From contig JAZOOT010000045.1 of the NCBI GenBank assembly GCA_045655165.1, positions 1 to 28,367 of the forward strand: a stretch of 28,367 bases of DNA. Direction: 5' to 3'. The first letter of the stretch is position 1, and every line of letters begins with the position of its first letter. The stretch comes from SIG607 sp045655165. GTDB taxonomy: Bacteria > Bacillota > Clostridia > Oscillospirales > Acutalibacteraceae. The position numbers and the translations under genes are program-made. The notes beneath the pieces were generated by a model. It was given only the letters and a program-made list of their open reading frames with translations, was not told where the DNA came from and did not search any database. Positions 15,676 to 22,467 of this stretch are shown piece after piece.

Positions 15676-16445
15676 TAACCGCCGAAAAATTGGCATCTTT
15701 GCTTGGTGTAAAGGTGGGAGTTTGCGCTTTTAGTGAAATTAAAGACAAACTTTTGCCCTGCCGAAATTTAAGTTTAATACCAAAAGGCGCAAAAAGCGTT
15801 ATTTTGTTTACTTTTCCATATAAAGTAAAAGAAAACGCACCGCAAAACGTTTGCCGTTATGCCGCAGTGCCCGATTACCACGAAGTTTGCAAAGAAATGC
15901 TTGATGGATATTGTAAAATTTTGTCGGAAAAATACGGCGGGTACAGTTTTGTGCCGTTTATAGACAACTCTCCTATTCCCGAAGTTCTTGCGGGTGCAGT
16001 AGCGGGTCTTGGCGTTATGGGCAAAAACGGGCTTTTAATAACAAAAGACTACGGAAGTTTTGTTTTTGTTGGCGAAATTGTTACCGATTTAGATGTTAAA
16101 ACAAAAAACCAATATGCCGAATGTGAAAACTGCGGTCTTTGTGAAAAAATTTGCCCTGTGGGGCTTGATAAAGAGAAATGTCTTTCTGCCCTTACCCAGA
16201 AAAAAGGCGAATTAACAAAAGAAGAACAAAAACTAATAAAACAAAGCGAGTGCCTTTGGGGGTGCGATATTTGCGCCGAAATTTGCCCCATGAACAAGAG
16301 TAAGGGCTTAACCCAAATAAAACCGTTTGTAAAAGGTTACCGCGATTGTTATCAAGAAAACGAGGATATTACGGGCAGGGCGTATGCTTGGCGCGGTGAA
16401 AAGGTTATAAAAAGAAATTTAAAAATAGTAAACGGAGAGGAATAA
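15672..16445 (+). CDS. QueG-like epoxyqueuosine reductase (short form, two 4Fe-4S clusters)
   Basis: The N-terminal half resembles DUF1730/QueG proteins, with the conserved D98-x-x-P and the AGLGVMGKNGLLI stretch (111-123); the Asp matches the proposed catalytic acid of QueG. Two ferredoxin-like clusters follow: C151, C154, C157, C161 and C194, C198, C201, C205. QueG performs the last step of queuosine synthesis at tRNA position 34 using cobalamin. At 257 residues it lacks the C-terminal HEAT-like part of long QueG forms, so it could instead be a related reductase of unknown substrate. The ATGA overlap with tadA, another position-34 enzyme, supports a tRNA role. Confidence 0.68.
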   Translation: MITAEKLASLLGVKVGVCAFSEIKDKLLPCRNLSLIPKGAKSVILFTFPYKVKENAPQNVCRYAAVPDYHEVCKEMLDGYCKILSEKYGGYSFVPFIDNSPIPEVLAGAVAGLGVMGKNGLLITKDYGSFVFVGEIVTDLDVKTKNQYAECENCGLCEKICPVGLDKEKCLSALTQKKGELTKEEQKLIKQSECLWGCDICAEICPMNKSKGLTQIKPFVKGYRDCYQENEDITGRAYAWRGEKVIKRNLKIVNGEE

Positions 16446-16458
16446 CCTCTCCGTTTTT
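16430..16458. terminator. Bidirectional terminator between the QueG-like and SpoVB-like genes
   Basis: AACGGAGAGG, a short AATAA loop, then CCTCTCCGTT followed by T's, with A's on the other side. It overlaps the plus-strand stop codon and ends at the stop of the convergent minus-strand gene. Confidence 0.88.
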
Positions 16459-17947
16459 ATATGTAATCGTTTTTATCTATTGCCCCAAGCAAAATAAGCA
16501 AAGCGGTGTAAAGCAAAAGCGAAAGACCGCAAAACACCGCGCAAAAAACAATTTTGTTTGTTATAAAAAACAAAATTTCACGCACCGCAGAACAAACGGC
16601 AAAGCCAACAAGTATTGGCAAAAGTATTTCTTTAAAAAAAGAAAACGAAACTTTGGTGGTTTTAAGCAGTTTTGTGGTGGTGGCAAAGCAGGTGAAAACA
16701 TTACTTGCTATCATTATAAGCAAAAAAGCGGTCATTGAATATTGCGGAACAAAAATCGCAATTAAAATTAGGCGGAACGATGAATCTAACAGGGCGATTT
16801 TAAAGCAAAATCCTTGTAAATCAAGCCCTTTTAAAATGCCGTCGGTTATTCCGTCTAAATACATTAGCGGAACAATGGGGGCTAAAAAGCGAATTAAGTA
16901 ACCAACATAACCGTCCTTGTAAATAATATTGGCAATTTCATTTGCAGCAAAGAAAAATACAGAACCGAAAATCACGCCAATTAACCAGGTGGTTTTAAGG
17001 GTTTTCTTTACGGCGTTTTTAACCACATAAGGTTTGCCTTTTGCCACCGCTTCGCTCATTTCGGGCAAAAGCAAACTTGACAAAGCAGACAATATGCTTG
17101 AGGGGAAAAACAAAACAGGAAGCGCCATACCCTTAACCGCGCCAAAATGCGCAAGCGCGGTGCTTTTATTCATTGTTTTGGCAAGGCAACCGGGCGTTAT
17201 AACACTTTCGGCGGTGCGAAGTACGGTCGTGGAATATCGGCTTGCCAAAATTGGCGAAGCAATGCGTAAAATTTCTTTTTGTTCGGTTTTGGCGTTTTCT
17301 TTTTCTATGTAAACCCCGTCTTGTTTTAAAAATATAAACAGACAAAACAAAAACGAAAAAATCTCTGAAACAGTGTCGGCAAAAACAACGCCGCAAAGGG
17401 TGAAAACTGCGCCTTTGTGAACAAAACGGCTAACAACAAAAAAGCAAATGCCAAGCCGTATTATTTGTTCAAGCAAAACGCGCAAACTATCTACCCCAAT
17501 TCTGCGCTTGGCAAAGAAATATCCTTTCATTACCGAAGAAAATGCCACAAATGGTATACTAACACTCATTATTTTAAGGGGCAGCACCGTTCGGGTGTCG
17601 TTTAAAAGGGTACCCCCAATAAAGTTTGCGCCAAAGAAAACAAGGCAAAAACTTAATAGCGACAGCAAAAAAGCAATAAACAACCCCGCTTTTATTGCTT
17701 TCATTTCCCCCTTTTGATGTCCCAAAACACTGTTTTTAGAAACAAGGCGGGTAACGGCAACCGGCAAAGGCCCCATAGAAAAAGCAAACGCCAACGCACT
17801 TACTGAAAGCAGGAGTTGATAAAGCCCAATGCCCTCGCTTTTAATTGCGCCCGCAAGCCAAACTTTAAAAATAATGCCCAATAACCTTAAAATAAAAGAA
17901 GTTGCGGTTAAAAGGGCGGCATTTTTAACAAAAAGAGTTTTTTTCAT
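16457..17947 (-). CDS. SpoVB/MurJ-like lipid-linked oligosaccharide flippase
   Basis: The 496-residue protein is almost wholly membrane segments, about 14, and opens with an LRLLGIIFKVWLA segment, then EGIGLYQLLL and PLPVAVTRLVSK. This is the start pattern of the SpoVB branch of the MOP (MviN/MATE-like) exporters. Those proteins flip lipid-linked peptidoglycan or polysaccharide precursors; SpoVB itself is needed for spore cortex. A general cell-wall or polysaccharide flippase is the alternative. The ATG at 17947 follows AAGGTGAT on the minus strand. It is divergent from rarA and runs against the main replication direction if oriC is at 6776-7002. Confidence 0.82.
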   Translation of the reverse strand: MKKTLFVKNAALLTATSFILRLLGIIFKVWLAGAIKSEGIGLYQLLLSVSALAFAFSMGPLPVAVTRLVSKNSVLGHQKGEMKAIKAGLFIAFLLSLLSFCLVFFGANFIGGTLLNDTRTVLPLKIMSVSIPFVAFSSVMKGYFFAKRRIGVDSLRVLLEQIIRLGICFFVVSRFVHKGAVFTLCGVVFADTVSEIFSFLFCLFIFLKQDGVYIEKENAKTEQKEILRIASPILASRYSTTVLRTAESVITPGCLAKTMNKSTALAHFGAVKGMALPVLFFPSSILSALSSLLLPEMSEAVAKGKPYVVKNAVKKTLKTTWLIGVIFGSVFFFAANEIANIIYKDGYVGYLIRFLAPIVPLMYLDGITDGILKGLDLQGFCFKIALLDSSFRLILIAIFVPQYSMTAFLLIMIASNVFTCFATTTKLLKTTKVSFSFFKEILLPILVGFAVCSAVREILFFITNKIVFCAVFCGLSLLLYTALLILLGAIDKNDYI

Positions 17948-17985
17948 TCATATCACCTTAAAAAAGATATATGATAAAATTTTCT

Positions 17986-18013
17986 TTGCTATTATAAAAA
18001 AGTGTGGTATACT
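17986..18013 (+). promoter_or_regulatory. rarA promoter
   Basis: TTGCTA (17986-17991), 16 bases, TATACT (18008-18013), with TGG directly before the -10. A small palindrome TTTAATTATTAAA follows in the leader. Confidence 0.55.
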
Positions 18014-18043
18014 TTAATTATTAAATAAAAAAGGAGGGGTTTT

Positions 18044-19303
18044 GTGAGCACACCGTTGGCAGACCGATTGCGCCCAAGCAATATAAACGAAGTTGCGGGG
18101 CAAAAGCAGTTGCTTGGCGAAGGCAAGATTTTAAGAAAAATAATTGAATCGGGCAAAATCCCTAATATGATTTTTTACGGCCCTTCGGGCGTGGGCAAAA
18201 CCACCGTTGCAAACATTATTGCGGCGTCGCAAAACAAAAAACTTTTTTATTTAAACGCTACCGTTTGTGGGGCACAGGATATTAAAGATATTATAAATTC
18301 GCTTGACACAATTGAATGTGTGGGCGGTGTTGTGCTTTATTTAGATGAGATTCAGTATTTTAACAAAAAGCAACAGCAAATTTTACTTTCTTACATTGAA
18401 AACGGTGATATTACACTTATTGCCTCTACCACCGAAAACCCGTTTTTTTATGTTTACAATGCAATTCTTTCGCGTTCAAGCGTTTTTGAGTTTAAACCGC
18501 TTGAATACACCGATATAAAAGAACTGTTAACCCGCGCAATTGGTGTTGTTAGCGAAGAAGACGGCAAAGATTATAAAATTACAGAAGAGGCGCTTACCCG
18601 CCTTGCCAAAAGTGCTGCGGGTGACGTTAGACGCGCTATAAATATGCTGGAACTGTGCTTAATTACAATGCAAAGCACTGAAGCAGAAGAAATTACCGAA
18701 GAATTTGCCGAACAGGTTGCCATGCACAGCGCAGTGCGTTACGACCGCGACGGTGATGAACATTACGATATTGTTTCGGCTTACCAAAAATCAATGCGCG
18801 GAAGCGATGCCGATGCGGCAATTTATTATTTGGCGCGGTTGCTTGCGGCGGGCGATTTGCCAAGCGCTTGCAGACGCCTTATGGTTTGCGCTTGTGAAGA
18901 TGTTGGCCTTGCAAATCCGCAAATAATACCCATTGTGAAAAGCTCGGTGGATATTGCTATGAGTGTGGGACTTCCCGAAGCGCGTATTCCTTTAGCCGAT
19001 GCCGTTATTTTGGTTGCAAATTCGCCGAAATCTAATTCGGGTGAGGCGGCTATTGACAAAGCAATGGGCGAAATCAAAAGCGGCGGTACATACCCTGTTC
19101 CCCGCCATTTGCAAAACAAACATTACGACGGCGAAGATGCGCTTGTTAAAGGGCAACACTATTTATACCCGCATGAATATGAAAACGGTTATGTAAAACA
19201 GCAATATTTGCCCGACGCGCTTAAAAACCGCAAGTATTATGTGCCTAAAGACAACAAAAACGAGCAAAAATACAAAGAATATTTAGAAAAAATAAAAAAA
19301 TAG
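18044..19303 (+). CDS. rarA: Replication-associated recombination protein RarA (MgsA)
   Basis: RarA is an AAA+ ATPase related to clamp loaders that acts at stalled or gapped replication forks. Walker A GPSGVGKT is at residues 46-53 and Walker B with the following residues reads LYLDEIQ at 97-103. The family-typical LADRLRP opening, the STTENPFF sensor segment, SRSSVFEF and the C-terminal MgsA segment around PKSNSGEAAIDKAM and HYLYPHEYENGYV are all present. The 419-residue length is normal. The GTG start is set by AGGAGGGG at 18032-18039. It is separate from the core origin operon but shares its function of fork maintenance. Confidence 0.94.
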   Translation: MSTPLADRLRPSNINEVAGQKQLLGEGKILRKIIESGKIPNMIFYGPSGVGKTTVANIIAASQNKKLFYLNATVCGAQDIKDIINSLDTIECVGGVVLYLDEIQYFNKKQQQILLSYIENGDITLIASTTENPFFYVYNAILSRSSVFEFKPLEYTDIKELLTRAIGVVSEEDGKDYKITEEALTRLAKSAAGDVRRAINMLELCLITMQSTEAEEITEEFAEQVAMHSAVRYDRDGDEHYDIVSAYQKSMRGSDADAAIYYLARLLAAGDLPSACRRLMVCACEDVGLANPQIIPIVKSSVDIAMSVGLPEARIPLADAVILVANSPKSNSGEAAIDKAMGEIKSGGTYPVPRHLQNKHYDGEDALVKGQHYLYPHEYENGYVKQQYLPDALKNRKYYVPKDNKNEQKYKEYLEKIKK

Positions 19304-19310
19304 CATAAAA

Positions 19311-19368
19311 AGAAATCACCGTCAAATAATAATGGCAAACGACAATCATTATAATGGCGGTGATTTTT
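19311..19368 (+). other. Nested hairpin covering the spoVAE ribosome binding site
   Basis: AGAAATCACCGTCA (19311-19324) can pair with TGGCGGTGATTTTT (19355-19368), about 14 bp with two G-U pairs. The right arm contains the GGTGAT ribosome binding site of spoVAE. Inside the loop, ATAATG (19329-19334) pairs with CATTAT (19347-19352). The T run at the end could also make this a terminator for rarA. Confidence 0.5.
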
Positions 19369-19728
19369 ATGTTAGAATATATAATAGCATTTTTGGCTGG
19401 CGGAATTATTTGCGTTGTTGGTCAACTTTTTATAGACCTTACAAAACTAACCCCCGCAAGAATTTTGGTGGGTTATGTTGTTGGCGGTGTAATTTTAAGC
19501 GGTCTTGGCTGTTACGGCCCGCTTGTTGATTTTGCAGGTTGCGGTGCAACGGTAGTGCTTTCGGGTTTTGGCCACCTAATGGCAACGGGAACAAAAAAAG
19601 CCGTTTTGGAAAACGGCTTAATTGGTGCTTTAACCGGCCCTTTAACCGCCGCTGCTGCGGGAATAACCGCCGCAATTGTGGCAGGGCTTTTAGCAAGTTT
19701 TATTTTTAAGGCAAAGGAAAAAACTTAA
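19369..19728 (+). CDS. spoVAE: Stage V sporulation protein AE (SpoVAE/SpoVAEB)
   Basis: SpoVA proteins form a channel in the spore inner membrane that moves dipicolinic acid into the forespore and out at germination. The 119-residue product has about four membrane segments and the family landmarks GGIICVVGQLFID, LTPARILVGYVVGG, LVDFAGCGATV and TAAAAGITAAIVAG. The ATG at 19369 is chosen over 19354 because GGTGAT lies at proper distance before it; the upstream ATG falls within that site. The usual neighbours spoVAC and spoVAD are absent from this window, so it is a lone copy or part of a split operon. Its 3' end meets the convergent lipoprotein gene 3 bases on. Confidence 0.93.
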   Translation: MLEYIIAFLAGGIICVVGQLFIDLTKLTPARILVGYVVGGVILSGLGCYGPLVDFAGCGATVVLSGFGHLMATGTKKAVLENGLIGALTGPLTAAAAGITAAIVAGLLASFIFKAKEKT

Positions 19729-19731
19729 AAA

Positions 19732-20178
19732 TTATTGCTGTGGCTGCTCTTCTTTTCGCCTTACAAGGTGGTGAACTTTGCCTGAATTGGTGCGAAGTTC
19801 CAAAGTATCGGTTGTAACGGAATAGTAAAGACGGGTGTTGCTTAAGGTTATTATTTTATCGGTCATATCAAACCTGCCCGAACGCGATTCTTCGCCCACG
19901 ACAAGTTTGTAGCTGCCGCGTCCGTCAAAAATATAATAAGAATCTTCGTAGGTTACGGTTTTATTGTCATCGGTAATTTTTATAAGATCCCAGTACCCAA
20001 TAATAAGCGAATCGGAATAAATGCCGTTAGCATCAATATCAACATCGGTTTCTTCTCTTTCGGGCAGTGATACAACTAAATCACCGTCTTCTGATTTTAA
20101 ATAATCTTTATTGCCGCCACAGGCGCAAAAGGTTAAAAGTATTATAAGTGTTAAAATAAGGCAAACCGCCCTTTTCAT
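19732..20178 (-). CDS. Predicted lipoprotein of unknown function
   Basis: The 148-residue product has a basic start, a hydrophobic stretch and the sequence TFCACGG, where C20 after Ala is the likely lipidation site, so the protein should be anchored to the outer face of the membrane. The mature part begins with an acidic low-complexity region. It then resembles small lipocalin-like beta domains seen in Firmicutes lipoproteins: a G-Y-W-D-L-I opening, F-D-G-R-G-S-Y, then short strands ending at H-L-V-R-R. I do not recognise a named family with confidence. A GGAGG lies about 10 bases before the ATG. It is divergent from parA. Confidence 0.75.
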   Translation of the reverse strand: MKRAVCLILTLIILLTFCACGGNKDYLKSEDGDLVVSLPEREETDVDIDANGIYSDSLIIGYWDLIKITDDNKTVTYEDSYYIFDGRGSYKLVVGEESRSGRFDMTDKIITLSNTRLYYSVTTDTLELRTNSGKVHHLVRRKEEQPQQ

Positions 20179-20211
20179 TACCGAAACGCCTCCAAATTAA
20201 AGTTTTTTTAA

Positions 20212-20240
20212 ATTATAACACAAAATCTTTAAGATTTCAA
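20212..20240 (-). promoter_or_regulatory. Lipoprotein gene promoter with palindrome in the spacer
   Basis: On the minus strand TTGAAA (20240-20235), exactly 17 bases, TATAAT (20217-20212). The spacer and -35 overlap the palindrome AAATCTT-T-AAGATTT at 20223-20237, a possible operator. Confidence 0.7.
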
Positions 20241-20247
20241 ATATTGA

Positions 20248-20276
20248 TTGTATTTATTATGATTTTTTGGTATACT
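20248..20276 (+). promoter_or_regulatory. parA promoter (extended -10)
   Basis: TATACT (20271-20276) is preceded by TGG; a poor -35, TTGTAT, lies 17 bases upstream at 20248-20253. The extended -10 probably compensates. The site is back to back with the lipoprotein promoter. Confidence 0.5.
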
Positions 20277-20307
20277 GTATTTAATAAGATTTTTCGGAGA
20301 GTGAAAA

Positions 20308-21072
20308 ATGGGGAAAATAATTTCTGTTGTAAACCAAAAGGGCGGTGTTGGCAAAACCACAACGGCGGTTAATTTGGCTGCAGGCGTTGGTCTTTTGGGC
20401 AAAAAGGTTTTGCTTATTGATGCCGACCCTCAAGGAAACACAACAAGCGGTTTTGGAATTAACAAAAAAGAAGTAACATTTTCAAGTTATAATCTTTTGG
20501 TGGGCGGTGCAAAGGCCGAACAGGCGGTTATACATACAAAATTTAAAAATGTTGATATAATCCCCGCAAGTATGGATTTAGCGGCTGCCGAAATTGAATT
20601 GGCTAACATTGAAAAGCGCCACGAAAAACTAAAATTGGCTTTGGCAATTTTGCGCGAAGATTACGATTTTATTTTTATTGACTGTCCGCCGTCGCTTGGG
20701 CTTATAACAATTAACTCGCTTTGCGCTTCTGATACCTTTATGGTGCCCATTCAGTGCGAATATTACGCAATGGAAGGGCTTTCGCAGCTTATTTCAACTG
20801 TAAGGCAAATTAAACGCCTTTATAACGACAGTTTAGAGCTTGAGGGTGTTGTGCTTACAATGTACGACGGCAGGTTAAACCTTACCCACCAGGTTGTAAA
20901 CGAAATTAAAAAGTATTTTGCGCTTAAACTTTATTCAACACCCATTCCGCGCGGTGTTAGGTTAAGCGAAGCACCAAGTTTTGGTATGCCCATTCAGTAT
21001 TACGATAAAAAAAGCAAGGGCGCAGACGCTTATAACAAACTTGCAAAAGAATTTATTAAAAGGAACAGGTAA
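20308..21072 (+). CDS. parA: Chromosome partitioning ATPase ParA (Soj)
   Basis: ParA/Soj is a deviant-Walker ATPase that binds DNA non-specifically, is regulated by ParB, and in Bacillus also controls DnaA. The deviant Walker A KGGVGKTT spans residues 11-18 with both lysines, followed by LLIDADPQGNTTSG and FIFIDCPPSLG. The 254 residues without an N-terminal HTH domain mark it as a chromosomal Soj type rather than a plasmid ParA. The ribosome binding site is weak (CGGAGAG). parB follows 11 bases after the stop. Two parS sites lie 5 kb upstream, completing the system. Confidence 0.96.
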   Translation: MGKIISVVNQKGGVGKTTTAVNLAAGVGLLGKKVLLIDADPQGNTTSGFGINKKEVTFSSYNLLVGGAKAEQAVIHTKFKNVDIIPASMDLAAAEIELANIEKRHEKLKLALAILREDYDFIFIDCPPSLGLITINSLCASDTFMVPIQCEYYAMEGLSQLISTVRQIKRLYNDSLELEGVVLTMYDGRLNLTHQVVNEIKKYFALKLYSTPIPRGVRLSEAPSFGMPIQYYDKKSKGADAYNKLAKEFIKRNR

Positions 21073-21083
21073 GGTGAAAAGAT

Positions 21084-21923
21084 ATGGCTTTTAAAATTGG
21101 CGGTTTAGGCAAAGGGCTTGATGCTCTTTTAGATGAAAACGCAATGGACAGCAAGGGTGCGGTGGAACTTAACATTCGCGAAATTGAACCCAATGCTAAC
21201 CAACCGCGAAAAGATTTTGACCAAGAAAGTTTAAACACACTTGCTGAAAGTATTGAAAAACACGGCCTTTTGCAACCAATTATTGTGCGCCCGAAATTAA
21301 ACGGTGTTTACGAAATTGTTGCCGGCGAACGCCGTTGGCGCGCCTGCCGTATTGCAGGGCTAACAAAAGTGCCTGTAATTATTAAGGAATTTGATGAACT
21401 TGCAGGAAGTGAAGTTGCTTTAATTGAAAACTTGCAACGCGAAGACCTTAACGCTTACGAAGAAGCGCTTGGTTACAAGAACTTAATGGAAAAGTTTAAT
21501 TTAACTCAAGAGCAAGTTGCCGAAAAGGTTGGTAAATCAAGAACAGCGGTGGCAAATGCTGTTCGTTTGCTTAATTTGCCCGAAGAAATTTTATACTGTT
21601 TAAGAAACGGTGAAATTTCGGCAGGCCACGCAAGGGCGCTTCTTTCCGCAAAAGACACTGCACAGCAAAAAACAATGTTGGCTTTGGCAAAAAGCGGCGC
21701 TTCGGTTAGAATGCTTGAAGGCCTTGCAAACAAAAAAGAAAAAGAGCCAAAAACAGCATCACCCGAAAACCGTTTTTATACCGAAGTTTCGTTGTCTTTA
21801 AAACAGGCGCTTCACCGCAAGGTTAAAATTAAATCTACCGGCAAACAAAAAGGCACAATTACCCTTGAATTTTACAGTGACGATGAACTTGCCGATTTTG
21901 CAAAACGTTTAGCGGGTGAATAA
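21084..21923 (+). CDS. parB: Chromosome partitioning protein ParB (Spo0J)
   Basis: ParB binds parS, then slides as a CTP-dependent clamp and recruits SMC. The N-terminal GLGKGLDALL (7-16) is the usual ParA-contact segment. The CTP-binding GERRWRA is at 81-87 and ENLQRE at 115-120. A helix-turn-helix for parS recognition covers about 140-166 (LTQEQVAEKVGKSRTAV). The C-terminal dimer domain ends at 279. The stop is directly followed by the ATG of the next gene, so a third protein is coupled to ParB. Confidence 0.96.
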   Translation: MAFKIGGLGKGLDALLDENAMDSKGAVELNIREIEPNANQPRKDFDQESLNTLAESIEKHGLLQPIIVRPKLNGVYEIVAGERRWRACRIAGLTKVPVIIKEFDELAGSEVALIENLQREDLNAYEEALGYKNLMEKFNLTQEQVAEKVGKSRTAVANAVRLLNLPEEILYCLRNGEISAGHARALLSAKDTAQQKTMLALAKSGASVRMLEGLANKKEKEPKTASPENRFYTEVSLSLKQALHRKVKIKSTGKQKGTITLEFYSDDELADFAKRLAGE

Positions 21924-22241
21924 ATGTTTGGGCTTTTTAAAAGGAAGCAAAATTCTACCTTGGATTCCCTTCACGGACAAGAGGTTAAGTATGTAACAAA
22001 ACGCGTGACTGACCAAAACGGCGGTGTTAGCGAGAAAATTGTTGGCAAAAGCGGAAGAATTGTGGTGATAGATGGCGTAATTACCGTTATGTGCGGTGAA
22101 ACCGATGTGTTTAAGGGCAGCGCCGACACAACCAACTGCTATACACTTCTTTCGGGCAACGGAATTACCGTTTCGGGCATAAACGAACTAAACGGTGAAA
22201 AGGCGGATTTTGTTGTTTATTACAAATACCACAGAAAATAA
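21924..22241 (+). CDS. Unrecognised 105-aa protein coupled to parAB
   Basis: I do not recognise this family. The protein begins MFGLFKRKQN, a short hydrophobic-plus-basic start that could touch membrane or nucleic acid. It continues with alternating short hydrophobic strands and Gly/Asn turns (KIVGKSGRIVVIDG, then VITVMCG and GITVSGI), suggesting a compact beta-rich fold. There is no signal peptide or clear catalytic motif. Its ATG abuts the parB stop, so it is almost certainly produced with ParA and ParB. A bactofilin-like or other beta-fold partner is conceivable but not shown. Directly after it the hairpin array begins. Confidence 0.7.
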   Translation: MFGLFKRKQNSTLDSLHGQEVKYVTKRVTDQNGGVSEKIVGKSGRIVVIDGVITVMCGETDVFKGSADTTNCYTLLSGNGITVSGINELNGEKADFVVYYKYHRK

Positions 22242-22251
22242 TGATTGTTGT

Positions 22252-22419
22252 TTGTCGAAACGCTAAAAAGCGCTTCGACAAGCCGCTTTTCAAGTGGCTT
22301 CATGCAAAATTAAATCCTAACATTTAATTTTGCACAACACTAATTGAAATGGGATAGGACAAATTTTTTGAAATTTGTCGCAAAATCAAAGATTTTGTGG
22401 CGAAACAAGATTGTTTCGC
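22252..22419. repeat. Array of six successive short hairpins (unknown element or structured RNA)
   Basis: Within 168 bases, six inverted repeats follow one another: 22252-22281 (TTGTCGAA/TTCGACAA with inner CGCT/AGCG), 22280-22300 (AAGCCGCTT/AAGTGGCTT, one G-U pair), 22303-22334 (13-bp perfect, TGCAAAATTAAAT), 22358-22379 (GACAAATTT/AAATTTGTC), 22381-22397 (CAAAATC/GATTTTG) and 22400-22419 (GCGAAACAA/TTGTTTCGC). Only about 23 bases between the third and fourth are unpaired, besides loops. None has a U tract, so they are not ordinary terminators. Because they are palindromic the strand is unknown. It could be a folded RNA at the end of the parAB transcript, a mobile palindromic element, or a protein-binding site. 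Confidence 0.8.
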
Positions 22420-22436
22420 ATAACCTATACCATTAT

Positions 22437-22467
22437 AAAAAAAGACGGAATTATCCGTCTTTTTTTA
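22437..22467. terminator. Bidirectional terminator after the parAB operon and the SpoIIQ-like gene
   Basis: AGACGGA, ATTA loop, TCCGTCT with seven or more A's on one side and T's on the other. It overlaps the stop codon of the convergent minus-strand gene. Confidence 0.87.
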
